From NCBI RefSeq assembly GCF_017876155.1, contig NZ_JAGINP010000001.1, positions 372,001 to 436,000 of the forward strand: a stretch of DNA of 64,000 nucleotides. Direction: 5' to 3'. The notes beneath the pieces are model-generated. The model saw only the letters and a list, made by a program, of their open reading frames with translations, had not been told where the DNA came from and searched no databases. Made by a program: the position numbers and the translations under genes. This stretch comes from Azospirillum rugosum. Lineage in GTDB: Bacteria; Pseudomonadota; Alphaproteobacteria; Azospirillales; Azospirillaceae. Shown here in pieces: positions 32,698 to 45,606 of this stretch. Position 1 is the stretch's first letter. Each line of letters opens with the position of its first letter.

Positions 32698-33926
32698 TCA
32701 AAAAACCGTACCGTCGCTGCGGATGCGGATCGGCGGGCCGCCGTCGGGGCGCAGGCGGCGGGCGATCACGCGTCCGGCCGTCCAGGTCCCGCCTTGCAGA
32801 ACCTTGGCGAGCGGGAAGTCCTCCGCCGGCACGCCCAGCCGGTCGCGCACCGCGTCGGCGATGCGGTCGAGCAGGGCGACGGTCAGCGCGCGCCACTCCA
32901 CCACCGCCTCGTCCCCGACCTCCAGCGGCTTCTCCAGGATGCGCTTGTCCTTCGGCACGAGCACGCCGGTGTCCACCAGAAGGCCGCCGTTGCGGTATTC
33001 CGGCAGGCCGGTCAGCCGGTCCAGCCCGGTGACGCGGATGCCCGCCTCCTCCAGCGGTTCCACCAGGGAATAGCTCAGCCACTGCGACAGCTTGTGGAAG
33101 GGCACCAGCCCGACCGCGGAATGGCGCCAGACGTCACCGAGATTCACGCCCTCCAGCTCGATCCGGCCCGGCCAGATCGGCCCGAGACCGCGCAGGACGG
33201 CGTCGAGGATCGCGGTGGCCGGAAGTTTGCCGCCTTCGGCCTGCCCCTTCAGCACGTCGTACAGGTTGCCGACGCGCCCGGGATGGCCGAACAGCGCGGG
33301 GGCGGAGGCCAGCGCGGCACCCAGCCGGCGCAGCAGCGCCGCCCGCCCCTCCAGCCCGACCAGCGGGTTGTCCTCCGTCACCTGGAAGCCGCGGGCCAGC
33401 GTGTCGGCGCCAAGCCGCGCCAGCGCCATGGTGTCCGTCCGCAACGGGTGGGCGGGATCGTCGGAAAAGGCGCCGGAGCGGAACAGGTCGAAGCTGGCGA
33501 TGGCCAGCCCTTCCGACCGCGCCAGCACCGTCCCGCCGGAATCCAGGTACCGCCAGCGCTCCCCCGCCCCGGCGTCCAGCAGCACGCTGGTCACGGCAAG
33601 GTCGAAGCGGATGCGCGCCATTTCGTCAGGATCGCCCCCGATGGCCGGATCAAGCTTCCCGGCCAGGGCCGCCCAGCGGTCCACCCCCAGCACGACGAAA
33701 TGCCGCCAGCGGCTGTGGTAGGGCACGGCGAGGTCCGGGTAGGCCTCCCGCGTGACCTGCGCCACGAGGTCGGCGGCGTCCGCCAGCCGCTTCGGCTTCA
33801 GCTCGAAATGGTCGAGCTTGCCGCGCTCGGCGTCGGCGAGCAGCGCGTGCGCACGCTCCCGCACCGCCTGGGCGGACAGCAGCCACGCCGCACTGTCCGT
33901 CCCCTTCGCGGCGTCCTTCGCGGCGC

Positions 33927-33930
<4 letters not shown>
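32698..33930 (-). CDS. URC4/urg3 family protein (DUF1688), uracil catabolism
   Basis: A 410-residue protein of the DUF1688 family, homologous to yeast URC4, which is required for uracil degradation by the URC pathway; its reaction is not settled. Characteristic stretches are RWRHFVVLGVDRWAAL, DLFRSGAFSDDP, GLEGRAALLRRLG, GLVPFHKLSQWLSYSLVEPL and TGLPEYRNGGLLVDTGVL. I place the start at TTG 33930, whose TTG overlaps the stop of the upstream URC1 gene (TTGA), implying translational coupling and giving the usual family length. Together with URC1 and upp it makes the core URC set. Confidence 0.85.
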
Positions 33931-35186
<1,256 letters not shown>

Positions 35187-35249
35187 CCGGACGCCCCTCG
35201 ATGCCTCTCCACCGCGACAGTCTGACACAGCCGGGTTCCGTTGCACCAT

Positions 35250-35283
35250 CAAAACCACAGGGCAAAACCACAGGGCAAAACCA
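35250..35283. repeat. 13-bp tandem repeat upstream of URC1
   Basis: CAAAACCACAGGG occurs twice (35250-35262, 35263-35275) with a partial third copy. It lies in the leader/promoter region between URC1 and the insertion sequence. Confidence 0.65.
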
Positions 35284-35309
35284 TCGGCAGAATCCGGAGG
35301 ATCGTCCTA

Positions 35310-35319
35310 TGACCCACGC
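35310..35319. repeat. Target-site duplication, left copy
   Basis: TGACCCACGC flanks the left end of the insertion sequence; an identical copy flanks the right end at 36592-36601. Confidence 0.85.
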
Positions 35320-36591
35320 CAGGGCTCCGAATCCAGGTTAACGAGTGGAGAGGCCCAGGATTGAGGCGAGATAGCGGGCATCCCATGCCGCGGCCTTGCG
35401 TCTGAGCTTGATGCTCTTTTTGTCGGTTACGGCGCGGACGAGGTTGATGGCGAAGTGGCGGACGACGACCATGTTTTTGGCGCCGTGCCCGGTGCGCAGC
35501 CGGGCTTGATCCTCGCCGAAGACGACGTCGAGCACCCAGTGGAGCCGGTTTTCGATGCCCCAGTGACCGCGCACCGCGTCGGCCGCCGCTTGCGCGGTCA
35601 GGGCGGCGGAGGAGATGTAGTAGCGGGTGTCGGTGCGGCAGCGGTCCTTGAGTTCGGTGCGCGAACAGACTTTGACGATGGTCGTGGCGCCGGGAAGGCG
35701 CAGTTCGCCCGGAAACCGGCGGTCTCCGGCCAGCCAGTCGGTCTCGCGGCTGATCCAGACTGTGCGCTCCTCGATACGGCCATGGCCCTTGTCGAGGTCG
35801 CTGGCGACGCAGACGGCCTCCGCCGGAGCCGTGGCGAAGTAGGCCTCGATCTCCGCGCGCAGGGTCGGTTGGTTGGCCTTCACCGCCAGCAGGTAATGCG
35901 CCCCGGCCGCGGTGATGGCGCCGGCGATCGTCGCGTTGCAGGCCATCGCGTCGATGGACACCGTTGCACCCGTCAGGCCGCCGTTGGCTGACAGGCGCTC
36001 CAGCAGGACCGGAATGGCGGTGATCTCGTTGGATTTGTCGCTGACCGCTTCCTGGCCGAGCACCAGACGCGCCGTGGTGGCGAAGGCGGACACCAGGTGC
36101 ACCGGTGCTTGGCCATGGCCCCGGTCATGGCTGCGCCGCGATGTCTTGCCGTCGATGGCGACAAATTCGGGCCGCTCGGGCCATGTCGCGCGCACCCAAG
36201 CGGTAAAGCAACTCGAAAACAGCCCCGGATCGATCCGGTTCATCAGCAGCGTCAGCCAACGGCCCCCCGGCACGCCATGATGATAGGGCAGCATCTCTCG
36301 AAGGAATGGCAGATGCGCTTCCCCCCAGGCGGCGATGTGATCGTAATCGTCACAGTCTGCGATCGTGCCGCACACCACCAGCAGCAACACCTCCGGCAAC
36401 GGGTGCGCCACCCGCCAGGGCTCGCGGGGATCATCGATCACCGAAAAATGGTCGAGCAAGGCACGAAGGCGCGACTTCTCACCAAAAACCGAAGCGGGCT
36501 CGGGCATCTCGGCTTCTCCGAATCAGGGCCATCCAGAGAATCACGCTTCGCGCAAGCCGTAAACCAGCGTTAACCTAAGTTCGGAGCCCTG
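35320..36591. mobile_element. ISAs1-family insertion sequence, intact
   Basis: A 1272-bp element bounded by 24-bp imperfect inverted repeats (35320-35343 and 36568-36591, matching at 21 of 24 positions, both beginning CAGGGCTCCGAA). It is flanked by a 10-bp direct repeat TGACCCACGC. It encodes one full-length transposase on the minus strand. The exact duplication and intact gene point to a recent insertion. It sits between the divergent URC1 operon and an SDR gene. Confidence 0.92.
35338..36507 (-). CDS. ISAs1-family transposase
   Basis: A 389-residue DDE transposase. An N-terminal ISAs1-type domain (HFSVIDDPREPWRVAHPL, LLLVVCGTIADCDDYDHI) precedes the catalytic domain. Acidic residues lie in FVAIDGKTSRRS, VSIDAMACN and WGIENRLHWVLDVVFGEDQ. 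No frameshift or internal stop is seen, so it may be active. Transcription runs toward the URC operon, so read-through could drive URC1. The start has a GGAGAAG ribosome-binding site. Confidence 0.93.
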   Translation of the reverse strand: MPEPASVFGEKSRLRALLDHFSVIDDPREPWRVAHPLPEVLLLVVCGTIADCDDYDHIAAWGEAHLPFLREMLPYHHGVPGGRWLTLLMNRIDPGLFSSCFTAWVRATWPERPEFVAIDGKTSRRSHDRGHGQAPVHLVSAFATTARLVLGQEAVSDKSNEITAIPVLLERLSANGGLTGATVSIDAMACNATIAGAITAAGAHYLLAVKANQPTLRAEIEAYFATAPAEAVCVASDLDKGHGRIEERTVWISRETDWLAGDRRFPGELRLPGATTIVKVCSRTELKDRCRTDTRYYISSAALTAQAAADAVRGHWGIENRLHWVLDVVFGEDQARLRTGHGAKNMVVVRHFAINLVRAVTDKKSIKLRRKAAAWDARYLASILGLSTR

Positions 36592-36601
36592 TGACCCACG
36601 C
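36592..36601. repeat. Target-site duplication, right copy
   Basis: TGACCCACGC, identical to 35310-35319. Confidence 0.85.
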
Positions 36602-36675
36602 GCGTGTGATTTACGCCGGTGGCCAATGCGTGCTTGTATAGTGCGCCCTTTCGCATCCGACCGCCCGCGGTGACC

Positions 36676-37464
36676 ATGACCGGCTCGTTCCTGCCCACCC
36701 TGTCCGCCTTCTCGCTGGAGGGCAAGGTCGCCCTGGTGACCGGCTCCGGACGCGGGCTGGGGCTGGAGATTGCCCGCGCGCTCAGCGGCGCCGGCGCGCA
36801 TGTCCTGCTGAACGGCCGCGACGCGGAACGGCTGGAGGCCCGCGCCGCCGACCTCCGGGCCGCGGGCGGCGCGGCGTCCGTCCTGGCCTTCGACGTCGCC
36901 GACCGCGCGGCGGTGCGCGACGCCTTCGCCCGCATCGCGCGCGACCACGGCGGGCTGGACGTGCTGGTGCAGAATGTCGGCCAGCGCAACCGCAAGCCCT
37001 TGGCCGACTTCACCGACGCGGAAATCGGGGCGCTGCTGGACGTCGACCTGTCCTCGGCCCTGATCCTGGCGCGGGAGGCGGCGCGGCTGATGCTGCCGCG
37101 CGGGTCCGGGCGGCTGATCACCGTCACCTCGATCGCCGGCGGGCATGTCGCCAAGGCGAACGACGCGGTCTACAGCGCCGCCAAGGCCGGGCTGACCGGC
37201 ATGGTGCGCGCGCTCGCCGTCGAATACGGCCCGCAGGGGCTGACCAGCAACGCTATCGCCCCCGGATTCTTCGCCACGGAGACCAACGCGGGAATCACCG
37301 GCGATCCGGCGGCGTCGGCCTATTTCGAGAACCGCACGCCGCTGCGCCGCTGGGGCCGGCCGGAGGAGATCGCCGGGGCGGCCGTCTTCCTGGCATCATC
37401 CGCGGCGTCCTACGTCAACGGCCATGTGCTGGTGGTGGACGGCGGCGCCACGGTGCAGATGTAG
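36676..37464 (+). CDS. SDR-family oxidoreductase (gluconate 5-dehydrogenase-like)
   Basis: A 262-residue classical short-chain dehydrogenase. The NAD(P) loop TGSGRGLGL is at about 22-30. NVGQ replaces the usual NNAG. The Ser in VTSIAGG and the YSAAK dyad complete the active site, and the C-terminus VNGHVLVVDGGATVQM is typical of IdnO/FabG-like members. Substrate is probably a polyol, sugar acid or beta-ketoacyl compound. A TATAGT element at 36637-36642 could be its -10. The insertion sequence ends only 46 bases upstream of that, so upstream control elements may have been displaced. Confidence 0.88.
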   Translation: MTGSFLPTLSAFSLEGKVALVTGSGRGLGLEIARALSGAGAHVLLNGRDAERLEARAADLRAAGGAASVLAFDVADRAAVRDAFARIARDHGGLDVLVQNVGQRNRKPLADFTDAEIGALLDVDLSSALILAREAARLMLPRGSGRLITVTSIAGGHVAKANDAVYSAAKAGLTGMVRALAVEYGPQGLTSNAIAPGFFATETNAGITGDPAASAYFENRTPLRRWGRPEEIAGAAVFLASSAASYVNGHVLVVDGGATVQM

Positions 37465-37484
37465 GCACCCGCGTCCCTGCGATC

Positions 37485-38045
37485 TCACGCCCCCGGCAGC
37501 ATTCGGCTCAGCACCTCGTCGCGCAGCACGAAGCGGTGGTAGAGCGCCCCCAGGATGTGCAGCCCCGCGGCGGCCAGCAGCGCGTAGCTCAGCACCACAT
37601 GGATGTCCCCCGCCGACCGGCCGAGGGACGATCCTTTCTCCACCAGCGGAAACAACGGGACGACCTGGAACAGGGTGATGGACCAGCCGCGGGCCGACGC
37701 GTTCATCCAGCCGAGCAGGGGCACGAGGATCAGCAGCAGGTAGAGAAGCCAGTGGATGGCCGACGACGCGGCGTTCTGCCACCCGGGCAGGCCGGCGGGC
37801 GGCGGCGGAACGGCATGGGTGATCCGCCAGACCAGCCGCAGGAGGAGCAAGGCCAGGATCACGGCGCCGAAGGACAGGTGCAGGTTGATCAGCGTTTCCG
37901 GCTGCATGTCGCGGCGGATGTCCGGCATCGTCCAGCCGATCGCGTACTGCACGATCAGCAGCAGAACGATGACCCAGTGCAACCCCACCGCAAAGGTCGT
38001 ATAGCCGTCGAACTCCCGGCCTTGCTCGTGGATGGCACGCTGCAT
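37485..38045 (-). CDS. Cytochrome b561 family protein
   Basis: A 186-residue inner-membrane dihaem cytochrome. Four membrane helices lie at about 17-39, 53-77, 95-115 and 147-170. Candidate haem-ligating histidines are H23, H56, H98, H149 and H163. It would pass electrons between quinone and a periplasmic or membrane partner such as superoxide or other acceptors (CybB type). It is monocistronic and convergent with the SDR gene. Confidence 0.9.
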   Translation of the reverse strand: MQRAIHEQGREFDGYTTFAVGLHWVIVLLLIVQYAIGWTMPDIRRDMQPETLINLHLSFGAVILALLLLRLVWRITHAVPPPPAGLPGWQNAASSAIHWLLYLLLILVPLLGWMNASARGWSITLFQVVPLFPLVEKGSSLGRSAGDIHVVLSYALLAAAGLHILGALYHRFVLRDEVLSRMLPGA

Positions 38046-38183
38046 CGGCTCCTCCCTATCGGGTGGGCATGTATTCCGCGCCGGAGCACCGACCAGCCCC
38101 GGACACAGGCTTATTCGGGAGAGGGTCGCTGAAACCCTGCGAAGGTGGCGAGCGTCCGCAGCGTGCCATCCAGGCGTTCCACC

Positions 38184-38783
38184 CTACGCCTTGCCGATCT
38201 CGATCTTCTTCCCGGACCGCCGGCTCGTCTCCGCCTTCGGTAGGGTGACCGTCAGCAGGCCGTTCTTCATCGTCGCCGCGATGCGGTCCTGGTCCACGTT
38301 GGCGGGCAGCCGGAAGGAGCGCGCGCAGACGCCGTAGCGCCGTTCGGAGAAATAGCGGTTGCCGCCCTTCTCCTCCGTCTCCTCGCGCTTCTCGGCCCGG
38401 ATCGACAGGACGTCGTCCTGGACGCTGATGTCGACGGATTGCTCGTCCATCCCGGGCATTTCCATGGTCACCCGGTATTCGCCTTCGCGCTCCTCCACCT
38501 CGGCCGGGGGTGCGAAGGCCATGCGCTCCATGTCCGAGCGCAGCAGCGGTTCAAGGTCGAAGGGGGAGCGCCGGTTCCACGGGAACCGGAACATGGACGA
38601 CGCCTCGTCGAACAGCCGGTCGAACTCGTCGCGCAAGGTAAGGAGGGGATGCCGGTTGCGCTCGGCCATCGCGCGGGCGGCGGCGCCTGTGGAGGTGCCC
38701 GTGGAGGCGACGTCCTTGCGTCCCTCCTCCGGCGTGGACGTCATGCCCTGTTTGGGTTTGTCCGTCGCGTTCGCTTCAGCCAT
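38184..38783 (-). CDS. Hsp20 / alpha-crystallin family small heat-shock protein
   Basis: A 199-residue small chaperone. A Ser/Thr-rich N-terminal arm (about 1-60) precedes the alpha-crystallin domain (about 90-185; EYRVTMEMPGMDEQSVDISV, RSFRLPANVDQDRI, MKNGLLTVTLPKAE). The C-terminal KKIEIG holds an I-x-I motif for oligomerisation. It would hold unfolded proteins during stress. AGGAGG precedes ATG 38783. A CRP/FNR-like palindrome lies 65-87 bases upstream, nearly identical to one before the kdp operon, suggesting oxygen- or effector-dependent control in addition to heat. Confidence 0.92.
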   Translation of the reverse strand: MAEANATDKPKQGMTSTPEEGRKDVASTGTSTGAAARAMAERNRHPLLTLRDEFDRLFDEASSMFRFPWNRRSPFDLEPLLRSDMERMAFAPPAEVEEREGEYRVTMEMPGMDEQSVDISVQDDVLSIRAEKREETEEKGGNRYFSERRYGVCARSFRLPANVDQDRIAATMKNGLLTVTLPKAETSRRSGKKIEIGKA

Positions 38784-38847
38784 GGGGTCCTCCTGTTTCT
38801 TGTGATGGCGGATGTCCCGGAACGGGTATCGCGCCAATCCCACGGAC

Positions 38848-38870
38848 GCGCGTTAACCTGGATTAAGCGC
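38848..38870. promoter_or_regulatory. CRP/FNR-like operator (hsp20 / YdcH divergent region)
   Basis: The core TTAATCCAGGTTAA (minus strand) is a symmetrical TTAA-N6-TTAA element inside GCGC flanks. It matches 21 of 23 positions of the site at 47579-47601 and resembles FNR/FixK boxes (TTGAT-N4-ATCAA, often with CCAG or CCGG centres). Confidence 0.5.
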
Positions 38871-38967
38871 CCCGCGGCGAAGCTGCCGGTGGACTTGCCG
38901 GCGGATGGTCCTACCTCTTGGGTGGGCCAAACCAGGCCCGCTGGACATCCAGACCAGAGGTGCTTCC

Positions 38968-39141
38968 ATGGAGACATCGGAAACGGAGGCGGTCGCCTCC
39001 CTGCGTCATCGGCATGCCGAACTTGAAGCCCAGCTTCACGCCGAGTATGCCCGCCCGAGACCCGACGACATGACCCTGAAGCGTCTTAAGCTGGAAAAGC
39101 TCTACGTGAAGGAGCAGATCGATCACGAAAGGCTCCACTGA
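38968..39141 (+). CDS. YdcH-family (DUF465) small protein
   Basis: A 57-residue helical protein of the YdcH/DUF465 family (LRHRHAELEAQLHAEYARP, then TLKRLKLEKLYVKEQI). The family forms small coiled-coil hairpins of unknown function and is widespread in alphaproteobacteria. It is divergent from hsp20 and may share its regulatory palindrome. A hairpin terminator follows. Confidence 0.85.
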   Translation: METSETEAVASLRHRHAELEAQLHAEYARPRPDDMTLKRLKLEKLYVKEQIDHERLH

Positions 39142-39162
39142 CCGGCGCCGACCGTGGAAGTT

Positions 39163-39187
39163 GGGCCGCTCCGCGACGGGGCGGCCC
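39163..39187 (+). terminator. Hairpin terminator after the YdcH-like gene
   Basis: GGGCCGC / GCGGCCC arms with inner CCG/CGG pairing, followed by ATTTCATAT. It lies between the YdcH-like gene and convergent kdpE. Confidence 0.6.
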
Positions 39188-39246
39188 ATTTCATATCGCC
39201 ATTCCGCAGGCGGATCGTTCCGGACCCAGGTCATTCCGGTTTTGAA

Positions 39247-39945
39247 TCATTCGGGCGCGCGCAGGCGGTAGCCGACCCCGGTCTCGGTCATGATGTGCCA
39301 GGGCCGTTCCGGGTCCGGCTCGATCTTCTGGCGCAGCTGGCGGATGTAGATGCGCAGGTACTGCACGTCGGTCTCGCCGCCCCAGACCTCCTTCAGGATG
39401 AAGCGGTGGGTCAGCACCTTGCCGGCGTGGGCAACCAGCAGCCGCAGCAGGTCGTATTCCCGCGGCGACAGCTTCACCTCGTTCCCCCGCACCGTGACGA
39501 TGCGGCGGACCAGATCGACCGTCAGGTCGCCGCTGCGGAACAGCGGCCGTTCGCCCTGCTGCTGCAGGCGGTGGCGCATGGCCGTGCGGATGCGGGCCAG
39601 CAGCTCGTCCATGCCGAAGGGCTTGGTCACATAGTCGTCGGCGCCGAGGTCCAGCGCCTCCACCTTGCCGGCCTCGTCCACCCGGCTCGACAGCACGATG
39701 ATCGGCGCCGTCACGCCGTCGCCGCGCAAACGGCGGATCACCTCCAGCCCGTCGATGGCCGGCAGGCCGAGATCCAGCACCAGCAGGTCCGGCGGCCGGC
39801 GCCGCATCTCCTCCAGCGCCTTGGCGCCGTCCTCCGCCTCCGTGACGTCGTAGCCCTGCGCGGTCAGGCTGGTGCGCAGGAAGCGGCGGAACGGCGGCTC
39901 GTCATCGACGACGAGCACGCGCAGCGGCATGGACTCCGACCTCAT
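39247..39945 (-). CDS. kdpE: KdpE response regulator
   Basis: A 232-residue OmpR/PhoB-type regulator. The receiver domain (about 8-120) has phospho-acceptor D58 ([13 protein letters not shown]) and the conserved Lys in YVTKPFG. A winged-helix DNA-binding domain follows (about 135-230; [33 protein letters not shown]). It activates kdp transcription when phosphorylated by KdpD. Its ATG overlaps the kdpD stop (ATGA), so the two are coupled. An internal ATG six codons in is an alternative start. Confidence 0.95.
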   Translation of the reverse strand: MRSESMPLRVLVVDDEPPFRRFLRTSLTAQGYDVTEAEDGAKALEEMRRRPPDLLVLDLGLPAIDGLEVIRRLRGDGVTAPIIVLSSRVDEAGKVEALDLGADDYVTKPFGMDELLARIRTAMRHRLQQQGERPLFRSGDLTVDLVRRIVTVRGNEVKLSPREYDLLRLLVAHAGKVLTHRFILKEVWGGETDVQYLRIYIRQLRQKIEPDPERPWHIMTETGVGYRLRAPE

Positions 39946-42653
39946 TCCGCAGCCTCCTCGTCGATGCGCGCCAGCTCCGCCGCCGCCGGGATGGACAGCG
40001 TGAAGACGGCGCCCCGGCGGTCGGTGCGGTTGCCGGCGACGATGGTTCCCCCCATCGCCTCGACGAAGCCGCGGCAGATGGCGAGGCCGAGCCCGGTCCC
40101 CGCCCGCTGCCGGTCCTGGGCGTGGACCCGGTAGAACTTGTCGAAGATCCGCTCCACGTCAGCCCCAGGGATCCCGTCCCCTTCGTCCAGCACCTCGATG
40201 CGCACCCGGCCGTTCTCCTGATGAGCCCTGACGTCGATCCGCGACCCAGCGGGCGCGTATTTCGCCGCGTTGTCCAGCAGATTGAACAGCACCTGCTCGA
40301 ACAGGACGGAGTCGACCTCCAGCATCGGCAGGTCGGCGGCCAGATCCACCTCCACCGTGTGGCCGGCCAGAATCTTGCCCGCCCGCTCCAAGGCGCTGCC
40401 CACCAGCTCCGCCAGATCGACCGGGCTGGTGCGCGGGCGGATCGCCCCAGACTCCAGCCGCGTCATGTCCAGCAGGTTGGCGATGAAGCGGTTCAACCGC
40501 TCCGCCTCCTCCTGGATGGTGGAGGCGAGATCCCGGCGCGACTCCTCGTCCAGCATCGGCCCGTAGCTGGTCAGGCTGGTCGCCGAACCGAGGATGGAGG
40601 CCAACGGCGTGCGCAGGTCGTGCGAGATGGAGGTGAGGAGGGCTGAGCGCAGCCGCTCCGTCTCCGCGGCCAGCCGCGCCCGGTCCACGTCCTCCGCCAG
40701 GTTGACCCGCTCGATGGCCAGCGCCGCCTGGTCGATCAGCGCGTCCAGCAGGCGGCGCTCGTCCGGTGTCAGCAGGGCGCCGGGACGGCCGGTGTCGATG
40801 CCGGTCACGCCGACGGCACCACGTCCCGTGCGCATGGGCAGGAACAGCCACTTGGCCCCCGGCAGCGTGTCGGCGCCACGTCCGGCGGGGCGGTTGTTTT
40901 CCCACGTCCATGTCGCGGCGGCGAGGTCGGCGTCCTCCAGGATGTCCTCCGGCGGGTAGCCGGCGCGCACCTCAACGCTGTTCCCGTCCGGCAGCAGCAG
41001 GACCACATGCACCTTCAGCATCGCCGCGATCTGGTAGGCGGTTGCCCACAGCAGGTCGTCCATGGTGACGACGCCGGCCAGCTTGCGGCTGAACTGGTAC
41101 AAATCCTCCGTCGTCTTGGCGCGCCGGCGCGCGGCGACGGCCTGGGCGCGGACGCGCGCGGTCAGATTGCTGGCGATCAGCGCGACCACGGCGAAGAAGA
41201 ACAGCGCGACGATGTTCTCCGGCTCGGTGATCGTGAAGGTGTAGAGCGGCGGCAGGAAGAAGTAGTTGAAGGCCAACACGCTGATCAGGCTGGCGTAGAG
41301 CGAGGGCAGCAGACCGCCGGTGACGGCGCTGGTCAGCACCGCGGTCAGGAAGACCAGCGCCACGTTGCTGAGGCCCAGCACCTGTTGCAGCACCTTGCCG
41401 ACCACCAGCGCCGCCGCGACCCATCCGGTGCTGGCGAGGTAGGGCCACCACTCGACCGCCGGGGCGCGCCGCGGCGCCGTCCGCACCGTCTTCGGCGGGA
41501 TCGGGCCGCCGGAATCGCCGGCGATGACGTGCACGCTGATGTCGCCCGCCCGGCGGATCAGGGCGGACGCGACCGACCCGTGCAGAAGCTCCGCCCAGCG
41601 CGGCCGGCTCGACTTGGCGATGACGATGTGCGTGACGTTGTTGGCGCGGGCGTAGTCCACCACCGTGTCGGCCACGTCGCGGCCCGGCACCGTCACCGCC
41701 TCGCCGCCCAGCTTCTCCACCAGCCGCAGCGCGTCGGCGATGCGGTCGCGCTCCACCTCGCTGAGGCGCAGCGCGTGGGTCGTCTCCACATGGATCGCCG
41801 TCCAGTGGGCGCGCAGCCGCTCCGCCTGCCGGCGCGCGTAGCGGACGACGGCGGCGCAGCTCGGATGCTCGTTGACGCAGACCAGGAGGCGCTCCCCGGC
41901 CGCCCAGGGCCCGGCGATGGCGTGGGCCTGCATGTGGGTCAGCAGCTGGTCGTCAACCCGCTGCGCGGTCAGGCGCAGCGCCAGTTCGCGGAGCGCCGTC
42001 AGGTTGCCGGCGGAGAAGTAATGCCGGATCGCCCGCTCCGCCGTGCGCGGGACATAGACCTTCCCCTCCTTCAGGCGCTGGATCAGGTCTTCCGGCGTGA
42101 TGTCGATGACCTCGATGTCGTCGGCGCGGTCCACAATGGAGTCCGGCACCGTCTCCCGCACGCGGACGCGGGTGATCTTGGCGACGACGTCGTTCAGGCT
42201 TTCCACATGCTGGATGTTCAGCGTGGTGTAGACGTCGATCCCCGCGGCGAGCAATTCCTCGACGTCCAGATAGCGCTTGGCGTGCCGGCTGCCGGGCGCG
42301 TTGGTGTGGGCCAGCTCGTCCACCAGCACGACCCGCGGACGCCGATTGAGGATGGCGTCCAGGTCCATCTCGTCCAGCCGGCGGTCCTTGTACTCGACGT
42401 GGCGGCGCGGGATCACCTCCAGCCCGGCGAGCAGCGCTTCCGTGTCCTTGCGGCCGTGGGTCTCGACCACGCCGACCACGATGTCGACGCCGTCCCGCCG
42501 CTTGGCCTGGGCGGTCGTCAGCATCTCGTAGGTCTTGCCGACGCCGGGTGCTGCGCCGAGGAACAGCTTCAGCCGGCCACGCTCCTCCCGCGCCGCCTGG
42601 CGCAGCAGCGCCTCGGGCGAGGGACGGGCGGGGTCGGGGCGGTCGCTGGGCAT
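39942..42653 (-). CDS. kdpD: KdpD sensor histidine kinase
   Basis: A 903-residue K+-responsive kinase. The N-terminal KdpD domain has a Walker A-like GAAPGVGKT (33-41) and a second DELAHTN motif. A Usp-like domain lies at about 250-370, four membrane helices at about 400-500, GAF at about 520-650, HisKA ([10 protein letters not shown]) near 670 and HATPase at about 770-890 ([12 protein letters not shown]). It senses K+ limitation and c-di-AMP-type signals in other species and phosphorylates KdpE. A 167-bp spacer with palindromic repeats separates it from kdpC. Confidence 0.96.
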   Translation of the reverse strand: MPSDRPDPARPSPEALLRQAAREERGRLKLFLGAAPGVGKTYEMLTTAQAKRRDGVDIVVGVVETHGRKDTEALLAGLEVIPRRHVEYKDRRLDEMDLDAILNRRPRVVLVDELAHTNAPGSRHAKRYLDVEELLAAGIDVYTTLNIQHVESLNDVVAKITRVRVRETVPDSIVDRADDIEVIDITPEDLIQRLKEGKVYVPRTAERAIRHYFSAGNLTALRELALRLTAQRVDDQLLTHMQAHAIAGPWAAGERLLVCVNEHPSCAAVVRYARRQAERLRAHWTAIHVETTHALRLSEVERDRIADALRLVEKLGGEAVTVPGRDVADTVVDYARANNVTHIVIAKSSRPRWAELLHGSVASALIRRAGDISVHVIAGDSGGPIPPKTVRTAPRRAPAVEWWPYLASTGWVAAALVVGKVLQQVLGLSNVALVFLTAVLTSAVTGGLLPSLYASLISVLAFNYFFLPPLYTFTITEPENIVALFFFAVVALIASNLTARVRAQAVAARRRAKTTEDLYQFSRKLAGVVTMDDLLWATAYQIAAMLKVHVVLLLPDGNSVEVRAGYPPEDILEDADLAAATWTWENNRPAGRGADTLPGAKWLFLPMRTGRGAVGVTGIDTGRPGALLTPDERRLLDALIDQAALAIERVNLAEDVDRARLAAETERLRSALLTSISHDLRTPLASILGSATSLTSYGPMLDEESRRDLASTIQEEAERLNRFIANLLDMTRLESGAIRPRTSPVDLAELVGSALERAGKILAGHTVEVDLAADLPMLEVDSVLFEQVLFNLLDNAAKYAPAGSRIDVRAHQENGRVRIEVLDEGDGIPGADVERIFDKFYRVHAQDRQRAGTGLGLAICRGFVEAMGGTIVAGNRTDRRGAVFTLSIPAAAELARIDEEAAE

Positions 42654-42681
42654 GGGATGTGTGGTTTCTTCGTCGGAGGTT

Positions 42682-42802
42682 TTGCCCCCACCCTAACCCT
42701 CCCCCGCTGCGCAGGGGAGGGAACTGCCGCAGGCTCCGCAAACAGGCCCTCCCCCGCCCAGCGGGGGAGGGAGGGACCCGCGGAGCGGGAGGGTGGGGGC
42801 AA
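42682..42802. repeat. Composite palindromic element between kdpC and kdpD
   Basis: Outer 13-bp arms TTGCCCCCACCCT / AGGGTGGGGGCAA (42682-42694 and 42790-42802) enclose two internal hairpins of the type CCCTCCCCCGC...GGGGAGGG. It fills almost the whole kdpC-kdpD spacer and could reduce or uncouple kdpDE expression from kdpFABC. Confidence 0.8.
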
Positions 42803-42820
42803 GTCGTTGCTACACTTCAG

Positions 42821-43429
42821 CTAATGCTTCCCCGCAGCCTCGTCCAGGGCAAGGTTCAGCCGCAGCACGTTCACCACGGGATCGCCCAGGATCCCCAACG
42901 CGGGCGTCTCCGTGTGCTCCGCAACAACCCGCCGCACCGCCTCCTCCGTCATTCCCCGGCCCCGGGCGACCCGCGGCACCTGGAAGTCGGCGGCGGCGGG
43001 CGACAGGTGCGGGTCAAGGCCGCTGCCGGAGGTGGTCACCAGGTCGACCGGCACGGGCGCGCCGGGATTCCCCGCCTTCAGCGCCTCCGCATCAGCCTGC
43101 ACCCTCTCGGCCAACGCCTTGGAGGTGGGCCCGAGGTTGGAGCCCATGGAGTTGGCGGCGTTGTAGGGCTGGGCCACCGACTTGGCCGGATCGGCCGGGT
43201 CCGGACCGGTGGTCGCCGAGGGCCGCGGGTGGAAATAGGCATCATGGGTGAAGCCCTGCCCGATCAGCGCCGACCCGATCACCGTTCCGTTCCGCTCGAT
43301 CAGGCTGCCGTTGGCCTGATGCGGGAACACGGCTTGGGCAATGCCGGTGACGGCCAGCGGGTAGGCGAGCCCGGTGATGACCGTCAATGCTACGATCATC
43401 ACGAAGGCGGGGCGCAGTTCCTTGATCAT
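42821..43429 (-). CDS. kdpC: KdpC, K+-transporting ATPase subunit C
   Basis: A 202-residue inner-membrane subunit with one N-terminal helix (about 7-30). The periplasmic domain contains [22 protein letters not shown] and the conserved NLGPTSKAL and [16 protein letters not shown] segments. It stabilises the KdpFABC complex and helps nucleotide binding by KdpB. It starts 25 bases after kdpB on the same strand. Confidence 0.96.
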   Translation of the reverse strand: MIKELRPAFVMIVALTVITGLAYPLAVTGIAQAVFPHQANGSLIERNGTVIGSALIGQGFTHDAYFHPRPSATTGPDPADPAKSVAQPYNAANSMGSNLGPTSKALAERVQADAEALKAGNPGAPVPVDLVTTSGSGLDPHLSPAAADFQVPRVARGRGMTEEAVRRVVAEHTETPALGILGDPVVNVLRLNLALDEAAGKH

Positions 43430-43454
43430 GACGAATGTCCTTTTTGTCCGCCGT

Positions 43455-45590
<2,136 letters not shown>

Positions 45591-45606
45591 GGTTGGATCG
45601 CCCCGA

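Noticed and set aside
42682..42802. A possible CRISPR-like repeat region between kdpC and kdpD
   Set aside because: Only two hairpins inside one inverted pair, no regular spacers and no cas genes anywhere in the window.
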